Assembly (NCBI RefSeq): GCF_900115045.1
Contig: NZ_FOVC01000001.1
Location: 682,001-746,000, forward strand
DNA: 64,000 bases
Source: Izhakiella capsodis
GTDB taxonomy: Bacteria; Pseudomonadota; Gammaproteobacteria; Enterobacterales; Enterobacteriaceae
Direction of reading: 5' to 3'
Made by a program: the position numbers and the translations under genes. Below, in pieces: positions 19,132 to 27,903 of the stretch (positions are counted from its first letter, which is position 1; every line of letters starts with the position of its first letter). The notes under the pieces are model-generated. The model searched no databases. It had not been told where the DNA came from and saw only the letters and a program-made list of their open reading frames with translations.

Positions 19132-19355
19132 GAGGCGACTTCCTGCAACTCAAGATGGATCATATCTTTTTTACGCAGCATCAGGCTGCTGCGACAGGTC
19201 CGGATTTCGACAGGATCACCTAATGGTGCGATGCGTACGATCTCAAATGTGCTACCAGGCAACAAACCAAATGACAATAGTTTCTGTCGCCATGCCGGTG
19301 GTATCTCCGGCGAGAAGCCAACGATTGCAAAGGTCTGTCTGGAATGAAAGTTCAT
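19128..19355 (-). CDS. feoA: Ferrous iron transport accessory protein A
   Basis: FeoA is a small SH3-like cytosolic protein needed for FeoB activity. The match to E. coli FeoA is clear: FAIVGFSPEIPPAWRQKLLSFGLLPGS and IAPLGDPVEIRTCRSSLMLRKKD. The longer open frame reaches 19442, but the family is 75 residues long and an AGGAC lies 7 bases before the ATG at 19353-19355, so that start is chosen (75 aa); the adjacent ATG at 19356 is the only real alternative. Its stop overlaps the feoB start (ATGA). A Fur-like site and an FNR box precede it. Confidence 0.93.
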   Translation of the reverse strand: MNFHSRQTFAIVGFSPEIPPAWRQKLLSFGLLPGSTFEIVRIAPLGDPVEIRTCRSSLMLRKKDMIHLELQEVAS

Positions 19356-19412
19356 CATATTGTCCTGGACGTGAGAGTAAATCAGGCGAAGGATTGGGAT
19401 AGAGTAGTTATG

Positions 19413-19431
19413 GTAATAATTCTCATTATTG
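19413..19431 (-). promoter_or_regulatory. Fur-box-like site upstream of feoA
   Basis: On the minus strand this reads CAATAATGAGAATTATTAC, close to the Fur consensus GATAATGATAATCATTATC. It lies about 60 bases before the feoA start and abuts the FNR box. Fur repression of feoAB under iron-replete conditions is standard in enterobacteria. The match is imperfect, so binding is an inference. Confidence 0.6.
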
Positions 19432-19442
19432 ATTTCAATCAA
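19429..19442. promoter_or_regulatory. FNR box upstream of feoA
   Basis: TTGATTTCAATCAA is a perfect TTGAT-N4-ATCAA FNR site, centred about 80 bases before the feoA start. It overlaps the end of the Fur-like site by a few bases. Anaerobic activation of feoAB by FNR is known in E. coli. Confidence 0.8.
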
Positions 19443-19620
19443 AGTCCGGCAAAATGTTGTGGGATTTCGATCAATTTGCCCCTTTTTTCATTCGACAATG
19501 AAGGGCCGATTTGTGTCTTTATTTCCACGTTTGAATAAAGGAATGAATCTGTAACTATCTGGTATTCTGCATGTCATTCTGTTTCAACCTGATGGCATCT
19601 TATAAAAGGGTCTTTTTTGC

Positions 19621-21177
19621 GTGGCTAATACATTTTTACGCAGCGGAAATCTGGAGTCAGTATTGGCATTGGGCGAAAATGGTCAGCCTCTCTGGCACTC
19701 AGCGCAGCAAATACGCGAAACTCTGCGATTGCGTCAGCAGCAGATGCTTGCCGATTTGTTCGCTGTCCCCCAGCCTAACGAGGCGGGCAACCGGCTCGAC
19801 TGGTATGCGGCTTTCAGTGGAAAAGTCGTCACCTGGAACAGCGCCAGCGAAAGTGTTCGTGCAGGGATGTTAAGCAGGCTGGAAGAAGCGGAAATTGCGC
19901 TGCGTGAGATGAGTCATACCGCGCTGGCTGCAAGCAAACCCAGGCATAAGTTGTTTGGTGCCCTGCTATTAAAAGCGTTGCAGTTTCCCGATCAAAACTG
20001 CGTTTTTTTAGTGGGGGGCAAGCCGGTAATCACCTTTTGGGGGTTTAACGCGATTAATAAAAAAATAGCCGATCCCCTTGATTCATTGCGCAGTAGCACG
20101 CCTGATAGCCTGTCGGCATCACTGGTTAAGGAGAATTGCGCTCCCCCGGCGATGCCTGCAATGGAGGCGAAAACCTTCAGCGGCTCGCCGCCACAGGATA
20201 TCGTAAGACAAACTGAGACGCCCGGGATGGCAAACACGACGAGGATGACACCCGCGCAATTAGTGACACCGCAATCGGTAGCAGTTTCTCCCTCTGAGAA
20301 CAATCAATTGGGCACGCTTAATCAACGCCCTGTATCGACAGCAGCAGAAATCAACGGTTTGACAGTGTCACAAACTTACGAACAAGCACAACCTGCCGGG
20401 GTCACGTCGTCTCAGGCCAAAAAGGCATCGGAGGGCCAATGGCTTCGTTACGGCTGGGTTTCAACGGGTATAGCGCTGGTCGCGTTATTCGGTTTTCAAC
20501 TGCGCGGCTACGTGACAACAGAAAAAACTGCGTCAATTGCCAGCCTGAATACCCCGGCTGTCACGCCGGACAAGCCCTCTCAGAACATGCAGGCTCCGCA
20601 ACCTGATACCCGCGCCCCAATTTTCCTGCCGACCCTGTCTACGCTGAGCGCTGCGTCACTGCCACTCAACGCCGCCAGCGTTGCGCGCAGTGATACGCCA
20701 GCAGCAATCACCGTACCCGCGCCTGCTACAGCGGTTATGCCCCCTTCTGCTGCCCGAAATAGGCAGATTGCCAGTACGTCAACAGGTATCGCTAAAGACG
20801 ATTTAGTGTTACCGACAAACGCCGTGCGCCTCGGCACGACAACGTTTCTCAACGGTAACTGGCAAGCTATCCTCGACATAAAAACGCCCGTTACCGGTAG
20901 GCCACCCATTTTGCATTATCAATTTACGAACGGTAAAGGTAGGGTCAAATTGCGACAGGGAGACGGAGCCCACTGCCGCGTCGCGGTGTTCGCCGGTCTG
21001 ATGAGGTCCGGTAATCTGGTTATTAATTCCCGCACCAAAGCGAAATGTAGCGATGGCACCCGCTACGCCATTCCTGAGTTAACCTGCAAGCAAGACGCGA
21101 CAGGTTCGGCTCAGTGCACCGCACGCTATGATGAAAATACCGCTTACCCAATCACGATAAAGCGCGAAGGGAAATAA
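19621..21177 (+). CDS. srfA: SrfA-family protein (membrane-anchored, first gene of srfABC)
   Basis: The N-terminus (ANTFLRSGNLESVLALGENGQPLW) and the gene order mark this as SrfA of the srfABC set described in Salmonella and Xenorhabdus as virulence-associated. Residues 1-150 are a compact globular part, 150-270 a Ser/Pro/Thr-rich linker, about 277-293 one membrane span (WVSTGIALVALFGF), then another low-complexity linker. The last 120 residues have four Cys (AHCRVAVF, AKCSDGT, LTCKQD, AQCTAR) and are probably periplasmic and disulfide-bonded. The start is GTG after AAAAGGG; a Met is translated. The biochemical role is unknown. srfB follows after 3 bases. Confidence 0.8.
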   Translation: MANTFLRSGNLESVLALGENGQPLWHSAQQIRETLRLRQQQMLADLFAVPQPNEAGNRLDWYAAFSGKVVTWNSASESVRAGMLSRLEEAEIALREMSHTALAASKPRHKLFGALLLKALQFPDQNCVFLVGGKPVITFWGFNAINKKIADPLDSLRSSTPDSLSASLVKENCAPPAMPAMEAKTFSGSPPQDIVRQTETPGMANTTRMTPAQLVTPQSVAVSPSENNQLGTLNQRPVSTAAEINGLTVSQTYEQAQPAGVTSSQAKKASEGQWLRYGWVSTGIALVALFGFQLRGYVTTEKTASIASLNTPAVTPDKPSQNMQAPQPDTRAPIFLPTLSTLSAASLPLNAASVARSDTPAAITVPAPATAVMPPSAARNRQIASTSTGIAKDDLVLPTNAVRLGTTTFLNGNWQAILDIKTPVTGRPPILHYQFTNGKGRVKLRQGDGAHCRVAVFAGLMRSGNLVINSRTKAKCSDGTRYAIPELTCKQDATGSAQCTARYDENTAYPITIKREGK

Positions 21178-21180
21178 TTA

Positions 21181-24162
21181 ATGCTCGCCACTCTCAGCGA
21201 TTATAAAACTAACCTGACGCTCATTCAGGACAGTGGTATTCAGTTTCTGGACTTTGGTTTGATACCATGCCGGACGAGCGATTCGGAAGGTAAATTTGTA
21301 CGTAAAACTGCTAACGGTCCGCTTCTGCGCCTTGAACCTGATCCGGACCAGGGCCGCTATTTGCTGCCGCGGTCTGATAGGCAGGCCGCCGAAATGGTTA
21401 AACCGGAATACAGTTACCCGTTACAACAGTCTTTGAAACTGTTGGACAGCGTGTGGCTCCCTGTGCCATGGCTACGTTTTAATCCGCCGCGAACCTTTGT
21501 TAGCGGTCCGGACAACTGGGCGCGTATGATGCTGGTCGCCCTCGACAAACCTGATACCGATGGTTTTACCCACCGTCTATGCCTGGCATTCGACACGCGA
21601 GTTTACCCTCAGGGACACGAATATGAAGGGCTGGCCTTAACGGAAAGTGATGTGACCAATGGTACGGCCTTTACCCTTGCCTGGCGCAGCAACGAGCTGA
21701 TCGATTTTCTTGATCACACCTGGGTCGATGGCTGGCTACGTGAAGTATTCAGTGAACAGGCAGATTCCAGAGAGGATCGTGCCATTGTCAACGTCAATGC
21801 CGGCCTGCGCGAATTTGAATATCAGGCTCATTACCTTAATGTGCTGCATATCATCGCCAATGAGCTGCAGATGCCAGAAATAAAGGTTTGTCGGGCCTCT
21901 TTACAGGAGCCGGCAGTCGAGGTCGATCTCATCCTTGATGTTGGCAACTCGCATACTTGCGGCATTATGGTTGAGGATCATCTGGAGGATCATCAGGGCT
22001 TGAAGCATTGTTACGAACTGCATTTACGTAATCTCAGCGAACCGATTCAGGAATATAACGCGCTGTTTGAGAGTCGGGTTGAATTCTGCGAAGCCAGCTT
22101 CGGGAAAGCTAATTTTTCGCTTGAAAGTGGGCGTGAAGGTGCATTTCTCTGGCCTTCAATGGTGCGCGTAGGTCGGGAAGCGAGTCACATGGCGCGAAAG
22201 CGCCTCGGCACCGATGGTACCACCGGATTATCCAGTCCTCGCCGCTATCTGTGGGATGAAGACCCCTGGGTTAGCGGATGGCGTTTCAGCCAGAAAAACG
22301 GTGCCAGTGGCCATGAGCCCCTGGCCATCGCAGCCCCTTTTTGCTGGTTGATTGATGATGAAGGAGAGCCGCTATTCTGCCAGCCCGTAGCAGAGCGTCT
22401 GCCTGTGCTCAATCCTACCTATACACGTAGCGCCGTCATGAGCCTGATGCTGAGTGAATTGCTAAGCCAGGCGCTAAGGCAGATCAACAGCGTGGCACAG
22501 CGCTATCGCATGGTGCGCAGCAGCGTCCCACGTCAGTTACGCCATATCATTCTGACGCTGCCGTCAGCAATGCCAAAACCAGAGCGGGAAATTTTTCGCC
22601 GGCGTATGCAGGAAGCTATTGGATTAGTGTGGAAAGCACAGGGGTGGCATCCCCAGGATGCATCGTTTGAAAACGCCGCAGATTTTGCACTCAGTAGCAT
22701 GCCCGTGCCAGATGTCCGGATGGAGTGGGACGAAGCAACCTGCGGACAAATGGTTTATCTCTACAATGAAACCCAGGTTAATTTTGGCGGTCGCGCTGAA
22801 GCATTTTTTGCCAGTATGGCGCGAAAGGATCGCGTGCGTGAGGCTGATGAGCCGCTGGGTAAAACCCTGCGTATTGCCATGATAGACATTGGCGGAGGCA
22901 CCACCGATCTGGCCATTACACAGTATCGCTTAGACGACGGTCAGGGCAATAATGTGAAAATCATGCCACGCTTGCTTTTTCGTGAAGGTTTTAAAATGGC
23001 GGGCGATGATATTCTGCTGGATGTAATCCAACTCTACGTACTGCCCTGTTTACAGCAGGCATTTAAACAGGCTGGCATGATCAATCCGGAAGCGGTTATG
23101 ACCCGTCTGTTCGGCGCTGAGGGTCGGCTCGACGGCCACTCAACGCTGCGCCAGCAAGTTACGCTGCAAATTTTCATTCCGTTAGGTCAGGCGATCCTTG
23201 AAGCTTATGAGAACTACGATCCGCTGGATCTTACCGCTGAAATCGATGCGTCATTTGGTGAACTTTTGCAGCATCAGCCAACTTCCCGGCTGCACGATTA
23301 CATCAACAGAGAAATCAAGCGCGAGCTACCCACCAACGTCACGACGTTCGATATCCTGCAGGTTCCGCTATTAATGCGCCTTAGTAAGCTTCACGCCGAA
23401 TTTGTTTCTCCGCGAATGAAAATCACACGAAGCTTGCGAGCATTGGCTGAAGTGGTTGCAGTTTATGATTGCGATATATTGTTGCTTACCGGACGTCCGT
23501 CGCGTTTTCCCGGCATTCAAGCTCTGTTTCGTCACCTGCAACCGCTGCCGGTAAGTCGTATCCTTTCGCTGGATGGTTATCATACCAGCGACTGGTATCC
23601 TTTTAACAAAAACGGTCGGATTGAAAATCCAAAATCAACGGCGGCGGTGGGAGCCATGCTCTGCCTGCTGTCACTTGACCTGCGGCTGGGTAACTTCTGG
23701 TTTAAAGCCGGCGATTTCCAGCCCTATTCCACCATTCGCCATCTCGGCATAGTGAATGAGGATCAGGCCATGACCGATGACAATGTTTGGTACAGCGACA
23801 TTGACCTTGATGATGCCAGGTATACTCCCGATGCTAAAGCCCGCTTTCAGGTGCGCGGTAATCTTTGCCTCGGTTTTCGCCAGTTGGACAACGAACGCTG
23901 GCCCGCATCCCCCCTGTACTCGCTGACGATTGACGATCCATCACTGGCGAGAAAGATCGCGGGCGATGGCAAGCTGTTCGTTCGTCTGGCTGTGAGCAAA
24001 GCCCCCCGGGCATTCGGACCTGAACGTTTTGAAATTACCGATGCGCGGCTGGAGGATGGCACCAGGGTGCCACTGGAGCAGCTGCGACTGCGGCTCAATA
24101 CGCTGACCGCCGGCGGCAACGGCATTGCTCAATACTGGATCGACAGCGGGAGCGTCTGTTAA
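21181..24162 (+). CDS. srfB: SrfB-family virulence factor with actin/Hsp70-type ATPase motifs
   Basis: This large protein (993 aa) is called SrfB from its place in srfABC and its size. It shows all three nucleotide-binding motifs of the ASKHA (actin/Hsp70/sugar kinase) fold: phosphate-1 DVGNSHTCGI at D253, phosphate-2 MIDIGGGTTDLA at D569, and the adenosine motif LLLTGRPSRFPG around G771. The fold is therefore well supported, while substrate and output are not known. No signal peptide or membrane span is visible, so it is probably cytosolic. It is separated from srfA by 3 bases and from srfC by 2, so the three should be made together. Confidence 0.85.
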   Translation: MLATLSDYKTNLTLIQDSGIQFLDFGLIPCRTSDSEGKFVRKTANGPLLRLEPDPDQGRYLLPRSDRQAAEMVKPEYSYPLQQSLKLLDSVWLPVPWLRFNPPRTFVSGPDNWARMMLVALDKPDTDGFTHRLCLAFDTRVYPQGHEYEGLALTESDVTNGTAFTLAWRSNELIDFLDHTWVDGWLREVFSEQADSREDRAIVNVNAGLREFEYQAHYLNVLHIIANELQMPEIKVCRASLQEPAVEVDLILDVGNSHTCGIMVEDHLEDHQGLKHCYELHLRNLSEPIQEYNALFESRVEFCEASFGKANFSLESGREGAFLWPSMVRVGREASHMARKRLGTDGTTGLSSPRRYLWDEDPWVSGWRFSQKNGASGHEPLAIAAPFCWLIDDEGEPLFCQPVAERLPVLNPTYTRSAVMSLMLSELLSQALRQINSVAQRYRMVRSSVPRQLRHIILTLPSAMPKPEREIFRRRMQEAIGLVWKAQGWHPQDASFENAADFALSSMPVPDVRMEWDEATCGQMVYLYNETQVNFGGRAEAFFASMARKDRVREADEPLGKTLRIAMIDIGGGTTDLAITQYRLDDGQGNNVKIMPRLLFREGFKMAGDDILLDVIQLYVLPCLQQAFKQAGMINPEAVMTRLFGAEGRLDGHSTLRQQVTLQIFIPLGQAILEAYENYDPLDLTAEIDASFGELLQHQPTSRLHDYINREIKRELPTNVTTFDILQVPLLMRLSKLHAEFVSPRMKITRSLRALAEVVAVYDCDILLLTGRPSRFPGIQALFRHLQPLPVSRILSLDGYHTSDWYPFNKNGRIENPKSTAAVGAMLCLLSLDLRLGNFWFKAGDFQPYSTIRHLGIVNEDQAMTDDNVWYSDIDLDDARYTPDAKARFQVRGNLCLGFRQLDNERWPASPLYSLTIDDPSLARKIAGDGKLFVRLAVSKAPRAFGPERFEITDARLEDGTRVPLEQLRLRLNTLTAGGNGIAQYWIDSGSVC

Positions 24163-24164
24163 AA

Positions 24165-26549
24165 GTGAAACCTATAACCAGCAAACAATTCGCCACCCAG
24201 TTGGGGAGCAAACTGGATCAGGCCGCTCTGGCATTGGATGATGCACTGACCTGGGTCAGTAATCAGCGTAAAAAGGCTCCGCGACTCGAAATGGAAGCCG
24301 ACCGGCTGAAGATAAAACTTCGCCGTCTTAATTATCAGGCCCGCTGCTACTTCGCGGCCAGTCAGCAGGAGTGCGCTATTGGTTTTTTTGGCCTGGCACA
24401 ACGAGGCAAAGCTTTTCTGATCAACGCGTTAATGAGCGGTGATAACGGACGGTTAGCGCTGGATCTTGCCGGCCAATCGCTGGATTATGCGCAGCTTAAT
24501 CCCAGGCAGCAGAGTGCAACAATGGCACAGCGCTTCACCCGCCAGCTGCCTGATGGTGACGCCCAATGGCCGGTTCAACTCACTCTGCTGCGTGAAAGCG
24601 AGATTGCCAGTATGCTGGCGGGTGTCTGGCATAAACGCTCGCACCAGCCGCAGCCAGCCAATGAACAGCAGCTGGCTGAATGCATGAAAAGTTTGTTGCT
24701 GCAACGACAGAGCGAAGCGATTGCGGGCATTACCCCGCAGGAGATGATCGCCTTCTGGGATCGCTATAACCGCGTCGCGCACCCTGGACAAAAAGCACTT
24801 AATACTCACTTTTGGCCGCGGGCAATCGATCTTGCACCGCACTTAAGTGTAGACGATCGTGCGCGCCTGTTTTCCCTGCTTTGGGGTGAAGATCGTGAAC
24901 TCACGGCGCTCTACCGTCAGCTGGCCCACGTACTCCATCATCTTGGTAGTGCGCACCGGGTTGCTGCCCCGCTCGGCAGCATCGACGATGCCTCCTGTAG
25001 CCTGTTAAATACCAGTGCGCTGCAGAATTTTAACACCCCGGCGGATACCCTCCTTCAGGTTTGCCCACGCCATCAGGGACGATCACTCAAATCTGTGACA
25101 CTGTCACTATCAGAGTTGGCTTTAATTAGCCGTGAAATTACCTTGTCTCTTTATGCTGCGCCACGGGAAGCGCTGTTTGAGGAGGTCGATGTGGTCGATT
25201 TCTCCGCCCCCGGCGCACCTAATGAGAACGATAATCAGATAAACGACCTGACGAGGGACGTCATTAACGCTAAGCGCGGTTTGCTGCTGGATCTCGCCAG
25301 CGAAGAACAGCAAATCCACTGGCTACTGGTGTGTACCGCTAACGCGACGCGCGACAGTAGCCGTACGACGGGAGAACTGCTGGATTTTTGGGTCAGGCAG
25401 ACTCAGGGGGAAAACAGCGAAACGCGCAAACGACGCAAACCCGGTCTGATTTGGGCATTGACCCCCTACGATCATCGCGTCACTCTTGGCGAAAATTTCG
25501 ATGCCGCCGTGCAGCGCTACGTCGGACAGCCCGGCGATAGCTGGGGTACCCTGTTGATGATGGAGAATAAAGACGTGCTGCGTATGGCGACGTGGCTGAC
25601 CAATGAGGTTAAAAGAGAAACCAAACTGGCGCGCCTCAGCGAGCAGTATCAGGAGCTGTACCGGGAACTACAGGATAATCTGCTTGGCCCCTGGTTACAG
25701 CAGGATAGCGCGGCAGATCCCGCCGCAAAACAACGCATTGCCGAATCGCTGCTTAAAACGTTGCAGACCCGCACCGGCGTCCACGGCGAGTTACTGGAAA
25801 GGTTGCTGCCCGAACGTGATGCCTTGTGTCAATTATTTTTGCTGCAGCATCAGGGAAATATAAACGTTCAGCGTGAGTTTCAAGTCTTGCAGAATAGCGA
25901 TCCTTTCAGCATCGGCGTAACCATTGATCTGCTCGGAGACCAGCCAGAACCCTGTGATGCCCATGATCATAATGACATACCGGAAAGCGAAACTACCGCC
26001 TTTGCTCATCAGGTGTATCGTTACTGGATTAATCAGCTGCGCAAAGTTCCGGATGATGCTTCGCTGAGAGAACTACTGGGTGTCACAAAGCCTACGCTTG
26101 AAATGCTAACTGAAGAGCTGATCACCGGAAGTATCCGTCTGGAAATTGAAAGTACATTACTGGCGGCGCTTAGCGAGGCACCGTCAGCTGGCGCGCTTCC
26201 TGAACTAATTGCTCAACGTCAGGTTTCACAGGCGCTCAGCGTGCTGGGTGATTATATCGCCTGGCTGGGATTCCAGTCAGTGCCGTATGAGCAAAAGCCG
26301 GATAGCCGGATTCATCGCGGTCAAAAAATTTTCGCTCGTCCCGGAGCCAGCAATTTTATACCTGGCCCCGGACAGCGGTTGTCACGCCTGTCAGCCCAGC
26401 CAATTAATGCCGCGGCCTATTATATCTACGACTGGCTGGTGGCTCTTAATGCGCTGATCGTGCAAAACGCCGGATTTTCCGCCTCGCAAAACATCAGCAG
26501 CGCGGCACGCCAGATGCTGACATTGATTGCTGCACGTGTGGTTGCCTGA
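24165..26549 (+). CDS. srfC: SrfC-family virulence factor, possible dynamin-like GTPase
   Basis: SrfC is the third gene of srfABC (794 aa, GTG start two bases after srfB). The N-terminal region is helical. A P-loop-like GLAQRGKA (residues 76-83, after an IGFF strand) is followed by DFSAPG at D345, like the G3 DxxG of dynamins, and by ALTPYD at T433, like G4 (T/NKxD). The spacing and the long helical remainder resemble large GTPases, but the P-loop lacks the canonical GKS/T, so nucleotide binding is uncertain. Reports on the family describe cytotoxicity when the genes act together; the mechanism is not established. No signal peptide is seen. Confidence 0.8.
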   Translation: MKPITSKQFATQLGSKLDQAALALDDALTWVSNQRKKAPRLEMEADRLKIKLRRLNYQARCYFAASQQECAIGFFGLAQRGKAFLINALMSGDNGRLALDLAGQSLDYAQLNPRQQSATMAQRFTRQLPDGDAQWPVQLTLLRESEIASMLAGVWHKRSHQPQPANEQQLAECMKSLLLQRQSEAIAGITPQEMIAFWDRYNRVAHPGQKALNTHFWPRAIDLAPHLSVDDRARLFSLLWGEDRELTALYRQLAHVLHHLGSAHRVAAPLGSIDDASCSLLNTSALQNFNTPADTLLQVCPRHQGRSLKSVTLSLSELALISREITLSLYAAPREALFEEVDVVDFSAPGAPNENDNQINDLTRDVINAKRGLLLDLASEEQQIHWLLVCTANATRDSSRTTGELLDFWVRQTQGENSETRKRRKPGLIWALTPYDHRVTLGENFDAAVQRYVGQPGDSWGTLLMMENKDVLRMATWLTNEVKRETKLARLSEQYQELYRELQDNLLGPWLQQDSAADPAAKQRIAESLLKTLQTRTGVHGELLERLLPERDALCQLFLLQHQGNINVQREFQVLQNSDPFSIGVTIDLLGDQPEPCDAHDHNDIPESETTAFAHQVYRYWINQLRKVPDDASLRELLGVTKPTLEMLTEELITGSIRLEIESTLLAALSEAPSAGALPELIAQRQVSQALSVLGDYIAWLGFQSVPYEQKPDSRIHRGQKIFARPGASNFIPGPGQRLSRLSAQPINAAAYYIYDWLVALNALIVQNAGFSASQNISSAARQMLTLIAARVVA

Positions 26550-26576
26550 CATCGGAAGGCAGTAAAAGTGACAATG

Positions 26577-26849
26577 TCACACGAGGCTCAACCTGAAAGC
26601 ACCAGCAGTCTCTTTTTCAGCATCTTTTAACAAAATAATCAGGTCATTAAACTGCTGCGGATCGGCATGCTGTTGCCAGTGTTGCAGCGACAGATGGAGC
26701 GGCAAGGTAATTTCGCTGGTGATAGTATCCCAAAGCGCATCGAGATTGGCACCGAATCCATCATCCAGATCCAGCAACGCGGCAAACTGGCGATAAAATT
26801 CCGGCATATCTGCAATATGCCGGAAGTCGAGATTAAGCTGTTGAATCAT
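26577..26849 (-). CDS. Barstar-family ribonuclease inhibitor
   Basis: The 90 residues match the barstar fold: an N-terminal beta strand (LNLDFRHIADMPEFYRQFAALL) and the FGANLDALWDTIT helix that plugs the barnase active site. The length equals that of barstar (89-90). It overlaps the upstream RNase gene by 4 bases, the usual order of toxin then inhibitor being translationally coupled. The protein is cytosolic and should protect the host from the RNase encoded upstream. It is convergent with srfC, 27 bases apart. Confidence 0.88.
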   Translation of the reverse strand: MIQQLNLDFRHIADMPEFYRQFAALLDLDDGFGANLDALWDTITSEITLPLHLSLQHWQQHADPQQFNDLIILLKDAEKETAGAFRLSLV

Positions 26850-27319
26850 CCGCCCACCTGTTGGAAATGTTGATAATGATCGTGGGTAACGAAGATCAGG
26901 CCATCGCTGGAATAAAGCAGGCGGTCACGGCCTCGCTTTCCACAATGATAGTTGATATCTGCTTCAAACCATCGACGCCCGGCCTGCTCAGGCAGCCGTT
27001 TTTCCCGGTTACCAAAACGGTCACCGCCGATAGCCCTGCCAGGTAAAACCTGGCAAAGATTACCCTTATCAGGCTGCCAGCCCTGATGACGGGCCTGACG
27101 TTTTGTCAGATAAAAATCCGGCAGACGCTGATGCTGTTGCAAGAAACTCACGACGACCTGCTGTCGGGTTTTACTGCCTATGTCATCAGACGCTGACCTT
27201 TTCGTTTGCTGTTGCTGACTATTGTGTACCGGGGAGGAGTGGCCGCTATGGGGCTGGTGCAGGCCATAAATTACTGCCACCCCTGCCAGCAGCATGGCAA
27301 CGATTAATCGCTTACTCAT
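26846..27319 (-). CDS. Secreted barnase-like ribonuclease (N1/T1 family)
   Basis: The C-terminal 80 residues follow barnase closely (KGNLCQVLPGRAIGGD; ADINY; LLYSSD). Catalytic positions map to E119 (barnase E73), R129 (R83), R133 (R87) and H148 (H102), with R105 for R59 and R95 in place of K27. All key residues except that Lys-to-Arg change are intact, so it should cut RNA after purines. The N-terminus (MSKRLIVAMLLAGVAVIYGL) is a signal peptide or anchor followed by a Gln/His-rich linker, so it is exported. Two Cys (C89, C126) may form a disulfide. The ribosome binding site is weak. The barstar gene follows directly. Confidence 0.9.
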   Translation of the reverse strand: MSKRLIVAMLLAGVAVIYGLHQPHSGHSSPVHNSQQQQTKRSASDDIGSKTRQQVVVSFLQQHQRLPDFYLTKRQARHQGWQPDKGNLCQVLPGRAIGGDRFGNREKRLPEQAGRRWFEADINYHCGKRGRDRLLYSSDGLIFVTHDHYQHFQQVGG

Positions 27320-27460
27320 CGGTGATTTACTTTACTCAGGGTTATCATTTTCTGCCGCACTACTCTGCGCACGCCATAAGTGAGAGGAGTACAGTGCAGC
27401 GCCAGGGGTTATCGCATTTTAACCGGACATCTGTGATCAACATTTTCAGTTATCATTTTG

Positions 27461-27886
27461 CTACAACGAACTCATCTTATAGTAAAGCTGGTTATACTGT
27501 GCGTCATCGACTATCTCCAGCCATTGATTAGACGCCCCTTCTGCCGGCACTTGTATCGCAATATGCGCAAACCAGCTGTCTTTAGCTGCCCCGTGCCAGT
27601 GCTTAGTTTCAGGGGGAATATTAACTACATCACCAGCCACCAATAGGCGGGCTGGATGATCCCACTCCTGGTACCAGCCACGCCCCCCGGTTACCAGCAG
27701 AATTTGTCCGCCCTTGTGGTGAATGTGCCAGTTATTTCGGCACCCCGGTTCAAACACCACATTACCAATATTAACGCCCGTCGTGGACAGCATATTCAAA
27801 TAGCTTGTCCCCTGGAAATACTGCGCATAGGCCTCATTTTTGGGACCTTTTGGGAAAATACCATTGCCATTAAATAGTTGATTCAT
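27461..27886 (-). CDS. Cupin-domain protein
   Basis: A single small cupin (141 aa). Motif 1 holds the metal ligands in NWHIHHKGGQILLVTGG and motif 2 in VNIPPETKHWHGA, which gives a standard His/His/Gln or Glu/His site. Proteins of this size act as isomerases, hydroxynitrile lyases or oxidoreductases; the substrate cannot be told from sequence. The start ATG has AGGA 8 bases upstream. It is 18 bases downstream of the carboxymuconolactone decarboxylase-like gene, a common pair that often appears beside redox enzymes and suggests a shared role in detoxification. Confidence 0.85.
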   Translation of the reverse strand: MNQLFNGNGIFPKGPKNEAYAQYFQGTSYLNMLSTTGVNIGNVVFEPGCRNNWHIHHKGGQILLVTGGRGWYQEWDHPARLLVAGDVVNIPPETKHWHGAAKDSWFAHIAIQVPAEGASNQWLEIVDDAQYNQLYYKMSSL

Positions 27887-27903
27887 TGAAGCGTCCTGAT
27901 CGT

